DNA of 64,000 nt. Origin: Congeria kusceri. Its lineage: Eukaryota > Mollusca > Bivalvia > Myida > Dreissenidae. The stretch covers positions 46,586,843-46,650,842 of the forward strand of contig CM051038.1 of NCBI GenBank assembly GCA_027627225.1, read 5' to 3'. Every line of letters begins with the position of its first letter. The first letter of the stretch is position 1. A program made the position numbers and the translations under genes. Below the pieces are notes generated by a model. It saw only the letters and a list, made by a program, of their open reading frames with translations, was not told the DNA's origin and made no database searches. Shown here piece by piece: positions 24,481 through 34,182 of the stretch.

Positions 24481-25040
24481 AATATGAAACCCCTATTAAC
24501 ATTCTCTAGTCCGTGACTTTCGGCAAATTACCAATTGCCAATATATACGTACAACACAACACAAAACATAAAGTGATTAAAACTGGGGTCACCGCCTAGG
24601 AACGGTCAATTTTATGCATTTTTGGTTTAAACCGGTTTAAAGGCATGCCAAACCCCACACTTAGACCAGAATTAATCACACAACACAGGAATGTAAATGT
24701 AATTTAACCTCGCGGCATTGCAATTTAAAATAAACATTTGTAGAAGTTATAGAAGAAAATAGCCACTAAATTGAATAACAATGTAATTACTCAATGATCT
24801 GAGTCGTAAAACCAGTGTTACGGCATGACGAAAATCCCTCTTAATTATTGTAAAATGCCCCGATATATAAACGTTTCACAAGTTTCTTCAATATAGGAAT
24901 AATAACACTATCAGGAGAGAAACCCTTATTACAACCCGCAGGTCCGTTAATTGAGGCAAGTGACCAATTGCCTTTACAACACATCCAATACATACAACAC
25001 AACACATAATATAAAACCTGATTAAAACAGGGGTCAAATT
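24481..25040 (+). repeat. Two copies of an interspersed repeat (ends in AAAACTGGGGT-type motif)
   Basis: Two stretches, about 24510-24590 and 24909-25035, share a GGCAA-T-ACCAATTGCC core, a CATACAACACAACACA block and a TGATTAAAAC-GGGGTCA end. A third copy lies at about 52139-52272 on the same strand, and a fourth, inverted, at about 50362-50461. No coding capacity is visible. The element class is unknown. Confidence 0.65.
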
Positions 25041-26417
25041 AAACAGCAATACAAGAGAATATCGATTCAATTGAATTACAATTTAGTAACTCAATGGTTT
25101 CATGTTCACCAGAGCAACTGAATTGCAACTTTCTAAGGAAAGAAGCCGTAATACATGGGGTAAAAAGGCAGATTACATCTTTGGTTATATATGTTAAATA
25201 TTAATGATGTAATAATTAAAATATACGGTTAATATTAACTCAGTCGATCGTTACTGCATGAACCTATGCGAAACTGGAAATAGAAGTTTGTTTATACCTA
25301 ACAAAACGTTAATAAACTACGCCTACTAAATTCTAATTTTGGTGTCTGTGTGCCGTACAACGTGTTAGTAATTATCAAACGTTCACAACGCGCTAGGGAT
25401 GGGCTTGAAAGTTCTTCTAGTTCTACTGGTGTAAAACGCAAAAAGCGCAACTAGCAATGCATAGCATAAACTTAAAATTTCCAATATGGGTGCAAAACCT
25501 GGTTATGAGATTTTGATTAATAGAAAATAAATAAAGGCCCGCAAATTGTACGGATAAAACAAACCAACTTCAAAAATAATCAGTTGGTATTGTTTATTAT
25601 ATTTGATATACACAAAAAGGCAATATTGAAAACATTATCACAGTTAATCATTTTTGCCTCCCTGTGTTATTCAGAGACACTGTTTAGAAAACGATAACTG
25701 TGTTGGAAGTATGTTAAAAGAATTACTATTGGGTCATTAGGTCAACGCCACAAAACATTCGAATACATGTACCTCATTGTGGCAAACAAAATAACTTCGT
25801 TCTTATGTAATAAAAGTTATGGTATCACTGTAAACACGATTTTAATTCTAATGTACGATCATGAATACTACACACACAAAAACTACTGTGACGTTAAGGA
25901 GTATAAGAACCTATGGCACACATGTGAATACCTTTGTAATAAAAAATAAACAGAAATACTGGTCCTCTGCAATATCAACATGACCTACACAACACGATGG
26001 AAAAAATCAAATAACAAACTTAGTCTTGACATCAACCTTTATTCGTGCTTATAACTGAAGAATTGCGATATTTCATGAATTACTTCTTCTAAGTTCTTGA
26101 TAGTTAAACGAAAGTTGGAATCGTTGGAATCGTCACATGACCAATGACTGATAAAAGCCCGGGTTCTTTTCGTAGCAGCTGTGTCCAGGGAAGCTACAAT
26201 GAACAGCAACAACACGCAATGATCAGTATTATTAATTTAATTTATTGTCTTAACAGAAGTTTATATGTGAAGTACAAGACATCAAAATATTTTAATCGTT
26301 TTGAATATAATACTTGAATAAACATCCCCAAGAGTACAAAGCAAAATTTATCATTGCATACTTTCATGACAGCTAATGTAATGACTTTAATGTATAAAAT
26401 GGCAAAAAACAGATCAG

Positions 26418-26650
26418 GCTTTGAATACCATTACTTCATACACATTTAAAAGGGATGTATAATTGTAAATAAGTATACAAACAAGCGAAGTAATTTCAAT
26501 CCTGGCAAAAATAAGTGGAAAATGTCTATTACAAACTGTTCCGTCAGATGTGAATGTGCAGCAGCTGTGTTGTAATTCAAACCCATACTCTCTTGTCAGT
26601 TCACGATATCCAATAAAATGCACGCCTACGACACGTGTACTTGATAATGC
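26418..26650 (+). repeat. Dispersed repeat, related to 41545-41800
   Basis: Shares ordered blocks with 41545-41800: ACACATTTAAAAG, AACAAGCGAAGT-ATTT, ATTACAAAC-G-TCCGTCAGATGTGAA, ACTCTCTTGTCAGTT and CAATAAAAT. Several short frames run through both copies but are not conserved as protein. Old non-autonomous repeat, class unknown. Confidence 0.6.
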
Positions 26651-27512
26651 AAAACGTTTACTTTAGATGAGATTTTAAATACACGTTAGTTGCATGCAGC
26701 ACCGGCAGTAATTGAAGCTCAAATCTTGTTTGAAAGATACTTGATTGACTTTGCGGCTCTTATTCGAATGATTCACGCGATGTCGACATTCGCACACTAA
26801 GAAAAAAATTAAATAATATAACAATAGGTACCAAGTCATAAGATTGCACACTCAATGACATTTCCAGACAAACCAGTATGAGTTCAGTATATCTCACACT
26901 GGCAAGATAACCAGTCGCTGTCGGTGCAGTTGTTATCTTTTCAGAGTGATTATTGCGGTTTGACCTCCACGGGGAGATCGAACGTAAACAGTATGTTCTC
27001 CTTACCTGCGAAACAATCCAGTGTACTTTCATGCTCATGTAATTGCTTTTGTATGGCATATTTTCTCTTTTATATATATTATTCCTTACATAAATAAGTT
27101 TCTTCTTCGCGTATATAAAAGACAACGGTCCGTTGTTTACGTTAATTTAAAAATGCTATTTTAGCGGGCTGACTAAATAGTAAAGTTTCCGGAGCCAGTG
27201 GCATTATTTTGTGCGGGTTCCCGCTCAGTGTTTGTTGTGTGTAACCGCAATTCTGAGTAGTACATTTCACAACGCTTTTTTCGGAGCGTCCATTGCAAAT
27301 TGTTCCTTTTTCTGGTCTTGTGATAATTCGATTTATTTAGTGCTAGCATCTAAATTTGTCTCTTCCACACATCATGTTATATAAGAAGTACTGTATTAAG
27401 ATTGACCTTTCTTCCCATGCATACTGTTTCTTACCAATCATGACATGGAACTTTCCATAACACCCCACTGCTTCGAAATTATCGTCACATCGGGTATTTT
27501 CGACGCAGGGGT

Positions 27513-27700
27513 ATTTTCGACGATTGCGCATTTTCCGGTGTAAACACGAGTATTGCGCATGCTCGGCGGAAGTCACGTGTTATTTACATTGGTGTCACAC
27601 AGATCATTCAAGGATGACCTAATTTAAGTTTTCATGGCGATTAGTGCCGAGCATGCGCAATACTCGTGTTTACACCGGAAAATGCGCAATCGTCGAAAAT
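27513..27700. repeat. Perfect 55-bp inverted repeat (arms 27513-27567, 27646-27700)
   Basis: Both arms are exact reverse complements, with a 78-bp spacer between them. The left arm is the subterminal region of the transposon. The right arm is a reversed copy that now provides the first codons of the transposase frame. Exact identity over 55 bp implies a recent inverted duplication or gene conversion, younger than the frameshifts in the same element. Confidence 0.95.
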
Positions 27701-29205
27701 CATCTAAAGACCATGGCTGAAGTGGGATACGGGTACTCCAGACAAGAAACCATCAACCTGGCTTCTGACTATGCTAGTCATCTAGGTTTAAGACCAGCCA
27801 CACAGTCATTAGGTTTTGATTGGTTTTATGCATTCTTGTCCAGATGGCCAGATTTGAAGTTGGTCAAGCCCAGGAGTCTGGAGATAGCCAGAGCAAAATC
27901 AGCCACTAAAAGTAAAATTGACACTTATTTCAAAGAACTTCAAAACATCTTCGAAAAATATGATTTAGTAAATAAACCAGAACGCATCTTTAACATTGAT
28001 GAAAAAGGATTAAACTGTGAACATAAATCTCAAAAGATTATAGCTGGTAAACTGTACAAAGCTCAGGCAATCACAACTGGAAAATCAAAAAATGTCACCT
28101 TGATCGGATGTGTTAACAGTGTGGGCCAACAAGTACCCCCGTATTTTGTATTTCCAGGCAAGCGGATGCTGGACTCGTTACTGCAAGGAGCTTCACCAGG
28201 TGCCACTGGCACTATCTCAGAATCTGGATGGTCAAATTCACTTGTATTTGAGAAATACATGAAAGAACATTTGATCAAATATGTTCCCTCTAGAAATGAT
28301 GGACATGTACTTATTATTTATGATGGACATAAAAGTCATGTTACATTGTCTTTAATTGATTGGGCCATTCAGGAAAACATTGTACTTTTTGTTTTGCCAC
28401 CCCATTGTAGCCACATACTGCAACCCTTAGATGTCAGTTGCTATGGTCCGCTTGAGCAGGCGTGGAACTCGGCTTGTCATAAGCACATGCGAGAAAGGGG
28501 TGGTAATGTCATCACAATATTTGATGTTTGTGGAATTGCTTGCAAGGTGTACACCAGCACACTGACAACTTTGAATGTCCAGGCAGCGTTTAAAAAATCA
28601 GGGGTGTACCCATTTAATCCAAATGTTGTAAGCCCTTCAACTGTAGCACCATCCACTGTTTTTCAGAACAACGAAGCAAGTCAGTCTGCTAGTGAAGCAA
28701 CACAACAAACACCTGTTGATTTATTCTTTGAAGCTAAATGTGGGCAAATGTTAAACAGGTAAACATCGCAAAACCAACGAAAACACTTAGCAAAGTTGTT
28801 GGTGGCAAGGCAATTACAGAATCTTCAGTTGTTAACGCAGTTAAATTTCATTTTGCTTCACAAACGAAAAAACAAATCAAACTGCTCAGAAGTCATTACA
28901 GGATTTTGACAATGCATTGCCTGTTCCCAGCACCCCTGGCATTCAGCGAAAAAGAAAACAGCCACCTATTGAGCAGTTGGATAGCTCTGACTCAGATGAC
29001 AGTGACATTCCTGACTCTGACAAGTGCACAATATGCAAAAAGTTCTACCCTCCTAACAATAACAAAACTATCTCACATAAACATTGTCAAGTGGGGTTGC
29101 TGTGATTTGTGCCATGGATGGGTACATCTGGCTTTCTGTTCACCCATTAAAGTATTGAGATGAGGTGATACCTTCCATTGTCCTGGGTGTAAATCAGAAG
29201 ACTAA
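27653..29205 (+). pseudogene. pogo/Tigger-like transposase, N-terminally truncated and frameshifted
   Basis: The first frame encodes a CENP-B-type HTH half (MAEVGYGYSRQETINLASDY) and a DDE_1 domain. The candidate acidic triad counted from the ATG at 27653 is Asp116 (FNIDEKG), Asp224 (YDGHKSH) and Asp260 (LQPLDV). The frame can be extended to a GTG at 27644, but the first ATG is at 27653. The usual N-terminal psq-type HTH is missing, and about 16 codons come from the inverted-repeat arm; homology resumes at the ATG at 27713. The first frame stops at 28762. Homology continues in a second frame (TKTLSKVVGGKAITES), then a third (DKCTICKKFYPP), then back, with a final TGA inside a Cys/His-rich finger (CDLCHGWVHLAFC ... 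CPGC). So the DDE core is intact while the C-terminus is broken at least four times. Confidence 0.85.
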
Positions 29206-30121
29206 TGAAATAGTGTTCAACACATGTAAATACAACTGTAAATATGTTGAAGTTTATATAAAAAAAATATCAACACAGTTTAAATACACTTTACATAGTT
29301 TGAGGTTTTATTTTGACAGTGCTGCTAAACTTGTTTGAACAGTATATTGCAGAAAATACCCCACGTGACTTGCAGAACATAACCGGTGAGTGTCGGCCAT
29401 TTTAGCATAATGTAAACAAACATACAAGGTTTAGCAGTTTCTTTTTCGTAAAATAGTATTCAAAATATATTTTTATTCTAGAAGCATACATTGGTTTTGT
29501 GTGTTTAACCTACATTAATATTGCTATTTGTTTGAAAAACATTGCATCGTCGAAAATACCCGACACGAGGATATGTACTTACAGTCTAATCTTCGTTTAG
29601 CAGATCAAAGATGAATAAAATAAAGATCATAATAAATGCAACATTTGTATTTTGCATTGTACGTTTGCAGTATATTTCCATGGTTTAACTATTTATCTAC
29701 GTCTTCTTAAATAAATATTGTATTTGTTATTTGCTATTTAATATGTTGAGTATACTAAAGATATTGGTGACATTTTAGTAGTTTGAAAAGAGACGTTTTA
29801 TGCAGAAATTATTGATTTTTAATTATAATAATTGATCTCATATGTACATATTAGTTTCCAATACACCCACAAATCCAACATGTAAACCAAATGATAACTA
29901 AAACGCAAAAATACGCACAAGCAATAACAGGGAAATATAAAGATCCTATTTAAACATGAATGCATAGCTATGTTTGAAATTTATCAGAACAATGCTTTTT
30001 GGTGTTATGTGTTAAGAAAGACACATTTATGCCGTTGGAGTTTCACATTGGTTATATATATAACAGGTCCTGTAATACATTTGCGTAATCGCCTTGGTGT
30101 CAAAATAAATAACATATATAG

Positions 30122-31274
30122 AACAAGAAATGTCTTTAAAAAAGACAATCGGCGTAGAAATTAATACTGAGATGTCATTTTTTGCCCTTAATATAATTCA
30201 AGAGGACCAAGCTGTGACTTCACGGACCCCATATTTTTCGTTCCCTACTAAGGAGACTTCTCGGACCCCAGATTTTTCGGTCCCTACTTAGGAGACTTCT
30301 CGGACACCAGATCTTTCGGACACTATAAGAAAACGTATCGGCCCCCAAAATTACTTTGAGATAAACTCAATAATTATTAATATCTGTACCGTGAATAAAC
30401 CGATCATATGCCGCCGCATGTTTTCACCAGCGATACATGAATAAGCTAAATACTAATAATTCACGTAAACATAATTGATGCATGAATTTGTCAGGTGAAT
30501 TTAACAAATTAACATTGTCAGAAAATAATAGCGGGAATGAATGAACAGTAAGTTTATGAATTCCCCATTTATTGCAATTTTCTCGGGTTAAGGATTCTTC
30601 AGACGCTAACTGATACGTGTGTATTAACACAGCTTTACCGCGCGCTATTTTTAGAATGATTCTCCTGCTGGAGTTGTACTCGCTAGAATTAATTCACGGG
30701 GACGACAGTCGGTTACAGCGTACAATAATATTTTTACACAATGATAGCATAATAGGAAATATAAGCTCAATCACATTTGCTAATATTTGTTTTGCTTATT
30801 TGTAAGAAAAATACCAGAAATTTACCACTTTATATTTTGTGCTTCCGAGCTTAACAGGCAACATTGGACGTTGTGACCGACTGTCGTACCCGTGAATTGT
30901 AGCATTGTCATTGCTATTTATAGAGCGCGCCGATTATGTAGGCTAAACAATATAGTTATTTCATTATGTAAATGAATATAACATTCTGATCATGATATAC
31001 TATGAGTACAATTGTTTATAATTATGTTCATTTCTAGAGTGTATGTCGAAGATATGTTTATAACTTTAATTTAACCGCTTATGTAAACAATTATGTAAAT
31101 TTGTAATCCCCAAAAGTATGCAACAGGTATTGATATACGTTAACCCATTGTTTGAAGTTTGCATTCCCTAAAATAAGAAAATTTGCCCAATTCTATTGGC
31201 ATTCAATCTCCCGCTGCATAATTATCGCAAGAAATCTAGGTCAAAAGTGATCTTAGACAGCTACGCCGAAAAAC
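30122..31274 (+). repeat. 1.1-kb dispersed repeat, copy 1
   Basis: Starts AACAAGAAATGTCTTTAAAA and ends near AGCTACGCCGAAAAAC. It aligns over its full length with the reverse complement of 52764-54948, including GCGGGAATGAATGAAC, TACCGCGCGCTATTT and CTAGGTCAAAAGTGATCTTA blocks, at roughly 80 per cent identity by eye. No long frame exists in either copy, so it is a non-autonomous element of unknown class. Confidence 0.8.
30216..30325 (+). repeat. 39-bp tandem repeat inside the 1.1-kb repeat
   Basis: GACTTC-CGGACCCC-ATTTTTCG followed by a TCCCTACT-AGGA spacer repeats about 2.8 times with a 39-bp period (starts 30216, 30255, 30294). The inverted family copy near 54.83 kb has a single unit, so the expansion is specific to this copy. 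Confidence 0.85.
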
Positions 31275-32044
31275 AGAAGGAATGCAACAACTGGATAATA
31301 AAATTTTCGACTTACAACAAACAGAAACTATGAAATGATGACTTAAACCGAGAAAGCAAACCAAAATAAATCAATGTTATCCACAGGAGGTGAACAGAAC
31401 ATTCTTTGAGCAGCAGGACGCGGATTTTATTTTCAGTACATAATAAATTCGCATTATTGGGTAAAAAGATATACAGTAAAACTTCTTCTCATTATCAGTG
31501 AGAATATAAAACATCATTAATTTTACCCAAGGGAAGCTACCAAGAAACATTAAAAACACATTAATTTAAACAAGAATAAACAATAAAGTGGATAAAAAGT
31601 AGTAAGAAAATGTTTTAAAAGCAAACACTGAAATGTCTAGGCCAATATTCAAAAACATTCAATGGAAAAATTTAACTCAAACTTGTACTTAAATTAACAT
31701 TTTAAATTTCAGCCCTATGATTTTAAGAAATTTATTTCAACGTATACTACAAAGCTTTATCAATACTGCCACAGTGCATCAGCTGGGTGAAGGGATTAAC
31801 AACTCAACATTTTTATTTTACCCTATTTTAGCCTACAAATATTAAATACGAGCGAACACTCTAAAAAAGGCATTCAAAACAACGAGCACTCATACTGCCA
31901 ATCAAGGAAATGTAAGCATTAAAGAAAAGTGTCTGGAATTCTATTAGCTATGAGCAATCACTATACGACTTCACACGAAAAACAACAGGTAAATAATATA
32001 GCATTATAGCTTCGAACTACAGCCACAGAAAGAAAAAAAAATAT

Positions 32045-32335
32045 TTGTTTACTTATAATTTACAGTAGTTTGGTTTTGTACGTATACCTTACCGTCGATT
32101 TCTTGGTTTTGTTTACTCCTACCTGACGGTTATTATTGTTTTTTTTTCTTGTACCTAACTGTAGTTTTGGTTTTTGTTTACTTCTACCTTACGTTAATTT
32201 TTGGGTTTTGTGTACTTCTAGCTTATTTTACGTTTGTTTGAGTTTACTAATAACCCTACTGCCGTTTATGTGTTGAATTAATAATACCTATACGATAGTT
32301 TGGTTTTTGTTTACTTATACCTTATGGTAAGGATA
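32045..32335 (+). repeat. Degenerate tandem array, unit about 45-50 bp
   Basis: Variants of TTTGGTTTTTGTTTACTTATACCTTA-G recur about six times across 290 bp with variable spacers. The units are too diverged to be recent. The array ends directly at the left end of the double-hairpin MITE at 32341. Confidence 0.65.
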
Positions 32336-32340
32336 GATTT

Positions 32341-32601
32341 GAGGCGCGTCGTGGGAAAACCGGTCTTAATGCATGTGCGTAAAGTGTCGTCCCGGATTAG
32401 CCTGTGCAGTCCGCACAGGCTAATCCAGGACGGCACTTTCCGCCTACAGTGGATTTATGTTTAGAAGAGATTTTCTTGAAACAGAAAATGCCATAAAAGC
32501 GGAAAGTGTCGTCCCGGATCAGCCTGTGCGGACTGCACAGGCTGATCCGGGACGACACTTTACGCACATGCATTAAGTCCGGTTTTCCCACGACGCGCCT
32601 C
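32341..32601. mobile_element. Double-hairpin MITE, full copy 1
   Basis: Bounded by an inverted GAGGCGCGTCGTGGGAAAAC terminal repeat; the inverted match continues inward through CTTAATGCATGTGCGTAAAG and the TGTCGTCCCGGAT region. Two further GC-rich palindromes lie inside (centres AGCCTGTGCAGTCCGCACAG and AGCCTGTGCGGACTGCACAG). A possible ATTT duplication flanks it (32337-32340, 32602-32605). There is no coding capacity. I associate this repeat from memory with dreissenid mussel DNA; a search would be needed to confirm that. Confidence 0.85.
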
Positions 32602-32669
32602 ATTTGGTTTTGTGGTTTGAAGAACAAATTTTGTTAAACAACAACTGTTGTAGTGTCAATTTAATATAT

Positions 32670-32755
32670 GAGGGGCGTCTTGGGAAAACCGGACTCAATC
32701 CGGGACGACACTTTACGCACATGCATTAAGACCGATTTTTCCCACGACGCGCCTC
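32670..32755. mobile_element. Double-hairpin MITE, internally deleted copy 2
   Basis: Keeps both ends (GAGGGGCGTCTTGGGAAAAC left; CCCACGACGCGCCTC right) and one CGGGACGACACTTTACGCAC arm, but has lost both central palindromes, leaving 86 bp. It lies 68 bp from the full copy, with the same terminal orientation. Confidence 0.85.
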
Positions 32756-33831
32756 AATGTAGCTATTTAATTCTGAATGGTTTTGGGCAAATCTTTGCTA
32801 AACACACTGTTACATGCAAGCTATATGTAGCGTGATTTACTAACATATCTGCTTCCCACTCATCATTAATTCTACGCTAAACTAGCACTTTCTATGATAT
32901 GTCTGTCTTCGTGTTAGTGTAGTAATGTACAGCAGTAAAAACAGGCTCCATATAATTTTGGTATGACTCTGGTATCATGGCTGACTGTTGCTCTCGGAAT
33001 AGTTGGAATTAAATGGAAATAAAACATTCCATATCTCACAAAAAAGGTCATATTAGCCAAACGTTTCTTTGTCCTAGCACGACATACTTGTTTATGAAGC
33101 AAAACTGAGAAAGGTGTTTAAACAGAACATGTCTATTTTGGGCTCTTTTCATAAGTATGAAATATTGTTTATCGGAATAACACAATTTTTCTCTTGATTC
33201 GAGGAAACACAAATTCAAAACATGCAATATAAAGTTGTCCTCGTTATAAAAGTAAGATACGTTAAACAAAACCAGATCGTTGTAAAGTATGTAAAATACA
33301 TAGATAAGAACTAAATATCACACTAAATGAGGGCTATACATGTAATATCGTTTAAGAAAACAATCACATTGCTTAGCATCAACACGTTCTTTTTGAAAGT
33401 TTTGCCTAAAATCCGATTTTTTGAAAATATACACAGAACTCGTCAGATACGTTAACTTGTTTGTATGTGTCTTGTAGCTAAGACTTGATATGCAAGGCAC
33501 AAATACACGAAATTCATTTCATGGTATCATCCTTTTCGAAGGAAAACATTAAAACTACACAAAATGTATTTACCACTTCTCTCTGGGAAGCTTTTGAAAA
33601 AATTTACATCAAATACGCTAACTGTCAAATACGTTAAATCGATTAATTACAATACATTTTCCAACCCGTTTGGTGCCTCTAAATTTAAGATTTCGTTACA
33701 CTATGACGTAATTATGTTTCGTCACCGTTCTGCAAAGCATCTAGAGCCACGTCATCGCTCGGATCGTATGTTTACTGCGCTTGTATATGGCGGAAAATAT
33801 TTAGTGTGGATGTTGTTTGATATAAGCAGAG

Positions 33832-34178
33832 GTAAGTTGTGATTTATGCTTCGATTTACTTTGATTACCACCTTTTGGAAGAAAAGTATGCAACGCAAAA
33901 GCAATTTGCAGGCGGCAAGAGAAATATAAGCCCAAATATAAACGATTCAATGTATTTAACGTATCTGATGAACAACTTTAACGTATCTGATTCTAATAAA
34001 TATTGACGGATTTTAATGTTTTAATCGAGTGTTCACAATTTCCTCAATGGTTTTTACAAAATGGGGTACATATTGTAAGCAGTAACTACCATTATTTGTA
34101 GCATTGTCAAATATATACGAAAAAATAACCTTCTCGCTTTTCAATATAACGTATCTGATGTCATTTTCGTTCTTTCAG
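33832..34178 (+). other. Probable 5'UTR intron of the 852-residue gene
   Basis: A strong donor (AGAG|GTAAGT at 33830-33837) lies upstream and a pyrimidine-rich acceptor (TTTTCGTTCTTTCAG) ends at 34178, five bases before the ATG at 34183. This suggests one intron in the 5' untranslated region, giving an intronless coding region. Three reversed subterminal motifs fall inside it. Transcript evidence is not available here. Confidence 0.6.
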
Positions 34179-34182
34179 AAAG

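Larger units (their letters stand above)
15797..27489. other. AT-rich DNA with repeats only
   Basis: No gene can be supported in these 11.7 kb. Frames here are short and unlike known proteins. Recognisable contents are the duplicated BEL target site, a tandem repeat near 19.2 kb, a GC-rich patch at about 20715-20805 with the palindrome GAGGGGTATCCCCTC, a pair of related segments at about 20640-20705 and 21430-21517, TGACGTCA-containing repeat DNA near 23 kb, and two copies of an interspersed repeat at 24.5-25.1 kb. Confidence 0.6.
27490..29563 (+). mobile_element. pogo/Tigger-like DNA transposon with 16-bp terminal repeats
   Basis: A perfect inverted pair TCGGGTATTTTCGACG (27490-27505) and its complement (29548-29563) bounds 2.07 kb that contains one transposase. 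A second, slightly different copy of the terminal motif follows directly inside the left end (about 27509-27522). I cannot identify a clean TA target duplication, so the exact ends are uncertain. The left interior holds a 55-bp perfect inverted repeat that overlaps the transposase start. The element looks old or rearranged, because its transposase is broken in the C-terminal part. Confidence 0.8.
29564..33440. other. Repeat-rich DNA without a gene
   Basis: No coding region is supported in these 3.9 kb. The stretch holds copy 1 of a 1.1-kb repeat family (30122-31274), a degenerate 45-50 bp tandem array (32045-32335), and a full and a deleted copy of the double-hairpin MITE (32341-32601 and 32670-32755). 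The remainder is AT-rich and unassigned. Confidence 0.6.

Noticed and set aside
26760..27125. 121-codon minus-strand frame
   Set aside because: Composition and lack of any motif fit chance. It lies in repeat-rich DNA just outside the pogo-like transposon.
33564..33842. 92-codon frame upstream of the 852-residue gene
   Set aside because: It runs through a strong donor site at 33831 and contains subterminal motifs; better explained as the 5'UTR exon of the downstream gene.
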